DNA of 64,000 nucleotides from Amia ocellicauda (Eukaryota; Chordata; Actinopteri; Amiiformes; Amiidae), in assembly GCF_036373705.1 (NCBI RefSeq), contig NC_089855.1:34155219-34219218 (forward strand), written 5' to 3'. The notes under the pieces are model-generated. The model did no database searches, was not told the DNA's origin, and worked only from the letters and a program-made list of their open reading frames with translations. Position numbers and translations under genes: made by a program. Shown here piece by piece: positions 33,511 to 43,540 of the stretch. Position 1 is the first letter of the stretch; each line of letters starts with the position of its first letter.

Positions 33511-35403
33511 GTACAGTGAGGGGTGCCAAGATGGCGGTCAAGACCCAATTCATTGTCCCATTGGGGACATATTGCAATTTCTACAGGAGCTGTTGGACCA
33601 GGGCAAGTCCCCATCCACGATCAAAGTATATCTGGCGGCCATCTCCGCATGTCATGTCCGGGTTGATGGTGAGCCCCCTGGGACTCATTTCTTGGCTGTG
33701 CAGTTTCTAAAGGGAGCTCGATGGCTGCGTCCTCCTCACACCCCTTCACTGCCCACATGGCATCCTGATGTAGTGCCGTACGCACTTTCCCAAGCCCCAT
33801 TTGAGCCACTGAACTCAGCTGAGCTGAAGCTAATTTTTTTGCTGGCAATCACCTCTGCAAAATGCGTGAGCCTGAACACCTGGTGGCCCACTCAACTTGA
33901 GGCGTTGCCACATCATGTTCCCTTTTTCAAGCCGCCCCCCCTTGACTGGAAGGCCCCCTATGCCTTCCAGTCGAGCACCCAAGCGAGCTGCTCCTGGATT
34001 TACTGACAGCCCTGTCGATGTGTTCCCAGGATCTGTCATGCGGCCTACAGGCTTGTTCCATTATGAGGCCACCCTGTATATAGTTCATTATGCATTGTGT
34101 TGTGGTGGTGCATGCGTCTGGCCTGTACCACGTTCTATATATATATAAAATGTGTTAAGCAGTAGGACTGTGGCTCCGTCTGACCTGTGCAGCATGTAGC
34201 TCACTGCCGCTGTTCCCAGCTGATGGCACTCAAGTTTCGATGCCTCGCTGTGTATATAGTTCCTTAGTCAGCTGATCTGTGGCCCGCTCTGGTTATGTGC
34301 GCCATGGAGCAAGGGGACCGCTGCTGTTGTCCTCCAGCGGAGGGTGCTTGAGTTTCTACAGTGCCCCGCTGTGTACATAGTTCATTTATTCACACAGTAA
34401 GAGCTGTAGTTGCCCTGTGCTAGCTGCCCTATTCGGCAGGTGTCAACTGCCCCTGTGTTCCACATATGGTGCATGAGCCGGCTCCTGCGCCCCGTGATAT
34501 AAATAGTCAAGTTGGCGTGGCCTTGCTTCTAGCTATGTTAGTGGAGCAAGCGGCCACCGCTCTGATGTCCCACGTGTGGCTGATACATGAGCAGGCTCCT
34601 GCACCCCGTGGTGTATATAGTTTGTTGTATGAAATCTAATTGTCAGCACAATAGAGCGTTTCCTATTCAGTTGAGTTGGATACTCCTGTGCTGTGCGCTG
34701 ACAGCATGAAGCTCTTGCTGTCGCGCGGTATGTACATATTGTATATTTTTGTTCAGTTCAGTTACTCTATTGACTAGCCAGTTATGTATTCTGTTGTTTT
34801 TTCATTGGGTCTGTGGCCCCGCTCCTATTAGATCAGGGGTCCACTGCCATGATAATGCGCAGAGGCCGCACAAGTTGCTTGATTGCCCGCGCCAGATGTT
34901 GTGCTGTACTATTAGAGCAGCCGGCCTTCCTATTGTGAGTGGAGTTGACTTCTGTAGCCCCGCCTTGTGTATGCTGATTCTAGACAGTTCCTGGTAAGTG
35001 CATGACTATGGTCCTTGCTCCTGGGCGGCTCAGGTGCGGCCCTATGGGGCCCCTGAGGTTACTGCCTGGAGTTGTGTTGCCGAAGCCCGTAGCGGTCACC
35101 TCGGGGCAGGCTCCCTTATCAGCTCACTGCCTCCTCCCTGTTTTGTTATACAGTAACCCCTCCCCCTTGGGCAGTGCTTCTGACTTGAAATATAATGATA
35201 GGTTGGATATGCAACCACGGTTATCCGAAAAAGGAAGCACTGCCCAAGGGTTGCAAGGTTGCGTGGGAGTCCTGGCTCCTGGCAAAAGAGGACGAACCTG
35301 TGTTGACATCACGTTTTATGGAACAAGATGTGGGAAGGGAGTGCTTCCTTTTTCAGAAAACCGGGGTTGCATACACAGCCTATTGTTTTCCCTCCCTGTA
35401 AAT
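33511..35403 (+). mobile_element. DIRS-type retroelement, 3' part
   Basis: Tyrosine-recombinase fragment (33531-33995): DPIHCPIGDILQFLQELLDQ then GKSPSTIKVYLAAISACHV, the core-binding region of DIRS recombinases. A GC-rich noncoding part follows, with a degenerate tandem repeat of about 120 bp (34070-34740) and complementary repeats (35161-35258 and 35207-35374), as in DIRS ends. The reverse transcriptase part is absent. Confidence 0.82.
33531..33995 (+). pseudogene. DIRS tyrosine recombinase fragment
   Basis: The core-binding domain is well preserved. At the start of the catalytic domain the family motif SAKRV reads SAKCV, so the first catalytic arginine is probably Cys. The frame is lost shortly afterwards. 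It reads in frame from the DOP1B exon upstream without a stop. Confidence 0.8.
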
Positions 35404-35404
35404 C

Positions 35405-36219
35405 TTATGCTTTAGAAGGGCCCACAAGTTCTCAATTGGGTTTACATCAGGTAAGCAAGGGGGCCAGGTCATTATTCAGTCATTTTCTAAGCCTTTTCTA
35501 GCTAGCCAAGCAGTGGAATACTTGGACACATGCAATGGAGCATTGTCCTGCATAAATATCATGGTCCTCTTGAATGCTACCGACTTCTTTTTGTACTAGT
35601 GTCTTCCAGAAACTGGCAGTAGTTTTGGGAGTTGATTTTCAGCCCATCTGCAACCTGAAAAGGTCCAACTAGCTCATCTTTAATGATAGCAGCCCACACC
35701 ATTACCCCACCCCAACCTTGCTGGCGTCTGATTCGAACTGGTGCCCTGTGTCCATTACTGATTCAGCACGGGCCCACTAATCTCGTCTATCAAGAGTCAC
35801 TCTGATCTCATCTGTCCATAAAACCTTTGAAAAATCAGTCTTAAGGGATTTCTTGGCCCATTATTGACACTTCAGCATATGTTTTTATTTTTTCAGTGGG
35901 GGGTGTGTTTCTGCCTTCCTGACCTTGAGCACTTGACACCAACGGCTGATTCCAGGAAGGTTGCAGCTCTGAAAAATGGTTTCGCTGGAGTCTAAAGGGT
36001 TCCTGGAGGCTTCATGTTTATTCTTTCCAAGTCTTTTGCAGTTAATTTGTGCCTTTTCTTCTTAACACGTTTTTTGCGACCCAGCTGACTATTTCTTACA
36101 ATGCATTTGATTGTGCGGTGATCACGCCTCAATAGTTTGGACATTTTTGGAGTTTTGCATCTTTCTGATCCTTCTTTACATTTTTTTTCAGCATCAGATA
36201 GATCCTTTTTTCTGCCCAT
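35405..36219 (-). pseudogene. Family G Tc1 transposase remnant
   Basis: Minus-strand start MGRKKDLSDAEKKCKEGSE at 36219, then LLRRDHRTIKCIVRNSQ and GRKKRVKKKRHKLTAKDLER. The catalytic part is frameshifted, and the frame ends near PIENLW at the truncation. Confidence 0.8.
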
Positions 36220-36601
36220 TTTACCTGTGGTGTGTGGAAGAAGCTCAGTCTTCAATCAGGTTGGAACGTTCGTTGCAATGCCTTTATTACGGCAGGTCTG
36301 GAATAAATTAATAATGAAAGGAGAGGAGTCAAACTACCTTCTGGCTTGGCTGTTGACTTGACCTTATCTTTCTTAAGTACACATGAAGTTAAACATTTGT
36401 GAGAGAAATTTCTAACTTTACTTCCACATGTGAAAAAGCTGCCTAATAATTATGCACATGAGGTATTTATCAATTTAAGCCCACCTTCTTTCATTAAGCA
36501 ATTATATCACCTGAAAATGATTCTACACACTAATGATTTAGGTTGATATGGTTTGGAGTTAGAAAACTGTGCTTGGAAATAATAATCAGAATACCAACTT
36601 A

Positions 36602-37036
36602 GAACATAAGAACATAAGAACGTTTACAAACGAGAGGAGGCCATTCGACCCATCGTGCGCGTTTGGTGTGCATTAAGTGATCCAATGATCCTATCCAGTC
36701 TATTTTTAAATGTTCCCAAACTTTCAGCATCTATCACATTGCTGGGGAGTTTGTTCCAGATTGTGACTACTCTCTGTGTGAAGAAGTGTCTCCTGTTTTC
36801 TTTTTTGAATGCCTTGAAGCCCAATTTCCATTTGTGTCCCCAGGTGCGTGTGTCCCTGCTGATCTGGAAAGCTCCTCTGGTTTGATGAGGTCAATGCCCT
36901 TCATGATTTAGAAGACCTGGATCAAGTCCCCACATAATCTCCTCTGTTCCAGGGTGAAAAGGTTCAGTTCCCTCAGTCTCTCAGAGTAGGACATTCCCTT
37001 CAGACCTGGAATAAGTCTGGTTGCTCTCCTCTGACT
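36602..37036 (-). mobile_element. CR1-like LINE 3' fragment
   Basis: Minus-strand C-terminal RT-ORF remnant: NRRHFFTQRVVTIWNKLPSN then GTFKNRLDRIIGS. It ends in the ACGAGAGGAGGCCATTCG type 3' tail and (TTCTTATG)n. Same family as the plus-strand piece at 52515-53326. Confidence 0.85.
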
Positions 37037-37284
37037 TGCCTAATAATTATGCACACACTGTAGAGGCTACCGACAAGAGCTTTGAAAGAACCTGCATCTA
37101 ACCAAGGAGGCAGGACTGGGGAATTTTTATCTGTGAGGGGACTAATACTATTGTGTTTTTTAATTTTAATCTAGGAGTATTATTGCTTTACCTGTACTGA
37201 CTAAACTTGAAATATCTTATTACATTACTGAACATGTCTGTGCATCTACAAGGCACAGACACAACCCTTTAACCTTGGTGGGGA

Positions 37285-38591
37285 TTTATCATTCTATATT
37301 TGAATGTGTTGGGTTTTTCTTATGTTAATTGTATATATTATTATATAAACCACTTGATAATATACAACAATAAGTGCAGGTTGTATGGGTTGTGATGTTA
37401 TTAAATTCTCTTTACAATGGTGAAGGTCTGGATGTGTCTGGACCTTTTCTAACATTGTCTCCTTCTTGTTCATGGGGTGTTTTGCTTTCAGTGTTGCCTT
37501 CAGAAAGTGAAATGCATACTCAATTGGATTCAGGTCTGGTGATTGACTTGGCCATTGCAGAACATTCCACTTCTTCACCTTAAAAAAGTATTGGGTTGCT
37601 TTCACAGTATGCTTCAGGTCATTGTCTATGTGTACTGTGAGGCGCCGTCCAATGAGTTTTGAAGCATTTGGCTGAATCTGAGCAAATAATATAGCCCTAA
37701 ACATTTCAGAATTCATCCTGCTGCTTTTGTCAGCAGTCACATCATCAATAAATACAAGGGAACCAGTTCCCCTGGCCACCATACATGCCCATGCCATTAC
37801 ACTACCTCACTACCTCCACCATGCTAAACAGATGAGGTGGTAGGCTTCAGATCATGAGCAAAAGCCCTTCCCTCCTCCATACTCTTCTCTTCCCATCATT
37901 CTTGGATCATCAATCCATAGGATGTTGTTCCAGAACTGTACAGGGTTCTTTAGATGTTTTTTTGGCTAACTCTAATCTGGTCTTCCTGTTTTTGGGGCTT
38001 ACCAATGGTTTACATCTTGTGAGAAACCCTCTGTATTTACTCTGGTGAAGTCTTCTCTTGATTGTTGACTTTGACACAGATATGCATACCTCCTGGAGGG
38101 TGTTCTTGATCTGGCCAACTGTTGTAAAGGGTTTTTTCTTCACCAGGGAAATAATTCTTCTGTCATTCACCACAGTTGTTTTCCATGGTCTTCCGGGCCT
38201 TTTGGTGTTCCTGAGCTCACCAGTGCATTCTTTCTTTTTAAGAATGTACCAAATAGTTGATTTGGCCACACCAAATGTTTTTGCCATCTCTCCGATTGAT
38301 TTGTTGCTGACAGTGTTTTGTACAGATACTTTTTCATTCTAGGATTCTTCTGTTGTATTACTTTTAGGGGAGCTGAGAGAAAATAGAAGGGGCAACTGAC
38401 GGTGTTCTGTCAGACTGTTTGACTGCACCAGCTAGCTGAAGCCCCCTAAATAAGGTCTAGCGATGCCCCTGTTGGCAACCAAGTACACTTAAAGCACATG
38501 TTCATTGTTTCCTTTCAAATCCATTGTGGTGGTGTACAGAACCAAAATGATGACAAAATGTGTCCTATCCAAATATTTATGGACCTAACTG
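37285..38591 (-). mobile_element. Tc1-like element, family H copy 1
   Basis: The right terminus in complement is CAGTTAGGTCCATAAATATT. The left terminus was not found (about 37285). Transposase reads MAKTFGVAKSTIWYILKK (38287), RRLHQSKYRGFLTRCKPLVS and, after a break, HIDNDLKHTVKATQYFF and [18 protein letters not shown]. The same family forms the outer shell of the nest at 43466-54887. Confidence 0.88.
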
Positions 38592-38601
38592 TGTATATAT
38601 A

Positions 38602-39818
38602 CACTCACCTAAAGGATTATTAGGAACACCATACTAATACTGTGTTTGACCCCCTTTCGCCTTCAGAACTGCCTTAATTCTACGTGGCATTGATTCAACA
38701 AGGTGCTGAAAGCATTCTTTAGAAATGTTGGCCCATATTGATAGGATAGCATCTTGCAGTTGATGGAGATTTGTGGGATGCACATCCAGGGCACGAAGCT
38801 CCCGTTCCACCACATCCCAAAGATGCTCTATTGGGTTGAGATCTGGTGACTGTGGGGGCCAGTTTAGTACAGTGAACTCATTGTCATGTTCAAGAAACCA
38901 ATTTGAAATGATCGACCTTTGTGACATGGTGCATTATCCTGCTGGAAGTAGCCATCAGAGGATGGGTACATGGTGGTCATAAAGGGATGGACATGGTCAG
39001 AAACAATGCTCAGGTAGGCCGTGGCATTTAAACGATGCCCAATTGGCACTAAGGGGCCTAAAGTGTGCCAAGAAAACATCCCCCACACCATTACACCACC
39101 ACCAGCAGCCTGCACAGTGGTAACAAGGCATGATGGATTCATGTTCTCATTCTGTTTACGCCAAATTCTGACTCTACCATCTGAATGTCTCAACAGAAAT
39201 CGAGACTCATCAGACCAGGCAACATTTTTCCAGTCTTCAACTGTCCAATTTTGGTGAGCTTGTGCAAATTGTAGCCTCTTTTTCCTATTTGTAGTGGAGA
39301 TGAGTGGTACCCGGTGGGGTCTTCTGCTGTTGTAGCCCATCCGCCTCAAGGTTGTACGTGTTGTGGCTTCACAAATGCTTTGCTGCATACCTCGGTTGTA
39401 ACAAGTGGTTATTTCAGTCAAAGTTGTTCTTCTATCAGCTTGAATCAGTCGGCCCATTCTCCTCTGACCTCTAGCATCAACAAGGCATTTTCGCCCACAG
39501 GACTGCCGCATACTGGATGTTTTTCCCTTTTCACACCATTCTTTGTAAACCCTAGAAATGGTTGTGCGTGAAAATCCCAGTAACTGAGCAGATTGTGAAA
39601 TACTCAGACCGGCCCGTCTGGCACCAACAACCATGCCACGCTCAAAATTGCTTAAATCACCTTTCTTTCCCATTCAGACATTCAGTTTGGAGTTCAGGAG
39701 ATTGTCTTGACCAGGACCACACCCCTAAATGCATTGAAGCAACTGCCATGTGATTGGTTGGTTAGATAATTGCATTAATGAGAAATTGAACAGGTGTTCC
39801 TAATAATCCTTTAGGTGA

Positions 39819-39821
<3 letters not shown>
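38602..39821 (-). mobile_element. Tc1/mariner element, family A copy 4
   Basis: Both complete ends with TA on each side; 1220 bp, starting 10 bp after family H. Followed by a TA microsatellite to 39851. Confidence 0.94.
38634..39673 (-). pseudogene. Family A transposase with one frameshift (copy 4)
   Basis: Open from [16 protein letters not shown] (39673) to about 38910, where the same one-base deletion as in copy 3 shifts the frame. The rest is open to KGGQTQY. All three catalytic acids are present, but split between frames. Confidence 0.93.
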
Positions 39822-39851
<30 letters not shown>

Positions 39852-39855
<4 letters not shown>

Positions 39856-40786
39856 CGTTACCTATTGTTTTCCAAGCTGATTTAGCCTTAATCTTAATCT
39901 CTCAGGAAACAAAATATGCAACACAATAAGCAGCACAACTTGCAATAAAAAAAACTAAATATCAAAACTACTTAAATATTTCTGTAAACTTAATTCTTAA
40001 GGAAGCAATTTACTGATGTTATTTTTAAAAACGTGTATTTTAACTTTAGATATTATATACCTATACATACAATAATGTTATCATGTATACAAATGTGAAC
40101 AATTAATTTAAAGACCCTGTAATTTGAAGAATAAAAACGTGAACATTGTAATATAGACATGAGTGGCCTTTCTTCTGGAACTTTAATACTTCAGCAGCAG
40201 TATCATAAAAGTGTTAACAACCAATTATGTTTTTTCATAGTCTCTTAACTATGAAAAAACATAATTGCTTGTTAACACTTTTATGATACTGCTGCTGCAT
40301 GAGATAATAAAAATATATTAATATAATAAATATTCATAATCATAAGAAAAGTACCTACAACAGTGCTCTATGCTGTAAACAAATTGGATGTGGATTTCAA
40401 TAAGACCTCACATTTTACTAGGGCCTAATGATGTAGGTTATTACATGTTCTTATTACAAGAGCATAAGAAAAATCAGTGATATCCATATCCTAAATTCAA
40501 ATATATAAATATAGGTAAATACATAAATAGATAAATGAATTGCGTAAATAAATTAATATATGTTGATTTATTTATGGATGTATTTTGTTTTACGTTTATT
40601 TATTAATGTATTATTTAATTGTGGCACAAATAATCCTCCATACGCTCTTGTTCCCTGAACCCGAGGCCAGCGATCTCCCGGAGCGGAGGCCAGAGGGCGG
40701 ACTCAAGAGTGAAGCATGCGCAGTTTGAATTGGAGCAGTAGGGCACTGTTTTGCTTTTCTGTCTACTCCCCCATGCTTTGGATAAA
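39852..40786. other. DNA upstream of MORC3 copy 2
   Basis: AT-rich up to 40610 and holding the palindrome at 40192-40297. Positions 40640-40786 are GC-rich and contain GCATGCGCA at 40717, an NRF1-like core, about 70 bp before the start codon; plausible as a promoter. Confidence 0.45.
40192..40297. repeat. Near-perfect 50-bp palindrome
   Basis: Arms about 40192-40241 and 40248-40297 are reverse complements with a single mismatch (AACAACCAAT against AACAAGCAAT). The loop is CTCTTA. No coding capacity; a fold-back MITE is likely. Confidence 0.88.
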
Positions 40787-40825
40787 ATGGCTGCGCAAAC
40801 AGAGAAGGGTATCCCATTGAGTTCG
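40787..40825 (+). CDS. morc3: MORC3-like copy 2, exon 1
   Basis: Reads MAAQTEKGIPLSS followed by a GTAAGG donor. It is closer to human MAAQPPRGIRLSA than copy 1 is, with the same 39-bp length and splice position. ATG context AAAATGG. No exon 2 (HTWPF...AVAELI) was found in the following 23 kb, so either intron 1 is very long or this copy is truncated. Confidence 0.75.
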
Positions 40826-43465
40826 GTAAGGAGACCAAACATTCATAATAATATTAATAATAACAACAGAAACAACGCGTAACGATGACAAGGATATTCT
40901 CTTGTTGTGTATTTTTTTTCGAATACATTATTTTGTCGGCGACATCCTTCCCTTACTTGAACAAAAGCACAGCGACGGATAACTCGTTTTCGCCTTTTAC
41001 TACATTAAAACAATTGTTTTGCTCTTCGTAGTAGCTCCAGCACATCTAAATTAAAACAAACACGACGACGAACGTCTAGATAAACACAAACATGCGGTAG
41101 ATGGGAATTTACACCTCCACCTGTGTGCATTGTCAATTTTGGGTAGATTACGGCTGTACTTTCCTACACAATTTGATCAGCAGCAGTAGTCACACGGCAC
41201 GGAGATATTGGCACCACTGAAAAAATATTTTAACTGCAGCCGACATTATAGGGGATGTATCCGTGTGCAGAGGGGGGGGGGGTACACCAGGGAGCACTAT
41301 ATTACAGTGTAAACATGTCTGGACAAGTCGTGTCCACCTCGGACAAATTGGACGTTTTCGCTCGGTACTGTATCGCCCGGGAGTCGAGCTGGAAGACACT
41401 GCCTGGCATGGATTGTGGTTGTGTAGCGCAGACTTCCGCAGTTCTGAGCTGATCTGCGCTGCTCCACCAATGGGAACAGTGGAATTCTGCAGATCTGTGC
41501 AGAACTGCGGAAATATCCGGTTGTCGAAACGCATCATTTAGTGATTAACCTTATGTAATAAACATAAGCGTTTTCGCGTTAATAATACAGCGATGTTCTC
41601 AAACAAAATGCACAGACGAGGGCATTTGACCCATCGAGCTCATTTGAGTGCGTATTGCACCGTGTTTTGAATAATTTGAGATGTGTATAGTCTGGTGACT
41701 GCAGATTGGATCAGTGCAATACTTTCAAGCAAGTGTACCGATTCATAGTGTGTAAATCTATGTATATACGATTTTCTTTTACCAATTAAGTTATATGGTT
41801 AACGTGTGAAACCCTGTATGACTCGCATATATGCACATACACTTCATTCTGTGGGTAAAAATGAAGGGAACCGTGTTTCGTTCTGTGTTTTCCCTGCCTA
41901 CGGTGTTACTTGAACTGGATTTTGGTTTGAAATAAAAAGTTCCATTTTTGAATATCGCCATCTGTTACATAGTAGGGATTTCAGTCAAGATTAGAAGGGT
42001 GTGGGAATGATTTCGCCTAAGTTTCACTTTCCTTTCACTGAAAGCGTATATCGTTATGGGTTACTCGTATATATTTTATGGTTATACTTTTGACTGCACC
42101 GCTAGTAGTTTCAGTGCGGTAATAAGTATGAATACACTATATATATATATATATATATGCTATAATAAGCTTTCATATTTTAGCCATGTGGGATGCTGAT
42201 ATAACATATAAGGTATTTCAATGATTGCATACAAGTCTCATTCTGCTAAAGACCAACTATGAATACTGAGTGCACCTGAAGAAAATCTTGATCAGTGGTT
42301 GCAACTGATAGAAAATAAATGCAGCCTACTATTTAATTCATGTGAGGATGGAGCTTTAAATGTACAGCGGCAGAAACACAAGAATAACAGAATGTGCCAG
42401 ATAAAGAAAGCAAGTTGACAGAGACATCAGACAAGATTTCTGTTCGGATTTGAACAATAAACTGGTTAGTGGTAAGAATGTCTGACACAGTTGTCGTTTA
42501 AATTAGACACGCCTTTATTTGAAAGTCTCATTCTATTATTTATTTAGCTAGTAAATATTTCTAATCTGAGTACACTCTGCTTATCAGATATGTCCTTTCA
42601 CAGTCTGTTGAACGCTGATTGAGCCTAGAGAAACTAACCAAGTTAAGTCAGAGGTATAGAAATGACAATTGCATGCCAATGTCGCATGCTGACAGGATGC
42701 ACACAGCTAACTCTTTGTATCATCCTTCCGATTAACCATATATCACGATTTACAGTAATAATATTAAACATACACCGCAAGTGTTTGATGTACAGCGATG
42801 CTCCTCGACTTGATTCGCGCAATTCACACCACCCAATAGTTATCTATATAGGTTCTGCAGCCGCCTTCATGGATTTGGAGAACAATTACCATATACATAC
42901 AGACTATATTTATGTAATTGATATGCACAATTCACTTTGTTTTGCAGCTTTGCACAAGAAAGGTGTGCTAAAATGGAGACGATATTTTTCAAGTTTATCA
43001 AATCATGATTAATGTAAAATTATTTTTAAGAAAAGGAGACTCTGTATTTGATCCTAAATAAAATTAATACAGATCAGATGTATTAAGAGACAATTTACGC
43101 TTATTTTATCCTATGCTTTATATACTTATTTTTTGGCTTTAATTCAACCTTTGTTTCCTCTCTCCCCCACACACAACCTCATCTCGCTCTCTCCACACAT
43201 CTCAATTTCTGTTGCGCTCTCTTTTATTTTATTTTAAGTAATTTAATAATTGAGACCACTTCAACTGGCAATTGTTTATAGTTTGCTTTCCTGATTGCTT
43301 GGAAGTAAACAGATACTTTTTTACACCATTAGTGTGACTAATATGATTAAACAAATGTATATATTTCAAAATGTTTGCTTTTACAGTATTGTTTTTATAT
43401 TGGTAATTGTTTGTACCTGAGGTTAACTATTACTAGGTAACTAGTAATGGGTTGGTTAGAACATA
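40826..43465. other. Start of MORC3 copy 2 intron 1, no gene recognised
   Basis: Contains a G-run (41271-41281), the hairpin at 41434-41512, a degenerate LINE tail match at about 41605-41650 (GACCCATCGAGCTC) and (TA)n at 42138-42159. No exon seen. Confidence 0.45.
41434..41512. repeat. Short inverted repeat
   Basis: TTCCGCAGTTCTG (41434-41446) and CAGAACTGCGGAA (41500-41512) are exact complements. The interior GCTCCACCAATGGGA recurs in complement at about 49965-50010 inside an hAT element. Confidence 0.6.
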
Positions 43466-43540
43466 CAATTAGGTCCATAAATATTTGGACAATGACACAA
43501 TTGTTATCATTTTGGCTCTGTACACCACCACAATTGATTC

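Larger units (their letters stand above)
35404..37060 (-). mobile_element. Tc1-like element, family G, left-truncated, LINE inside
   Basis: The right terminus in complement is CAGTGTGTGCATAATTATTA, with TA following at 37061. The left terminus is missing where it meets DIRS at about 35403. A LINE fragment splits the right terminal region at 36602-37036. Confidence 0.8.

Noticed and set aside
35002..35415. 137-residue frame at the DIRS end
   Set aside because: It lies across the inverted-repeat region of the element; no coding similarity.
42662..43012. 116-residue open frame in MORC3 copy 2 intron
   Set aside because: No family resemblance, AT-rich codon use and no splice or transposon context; likely chance.
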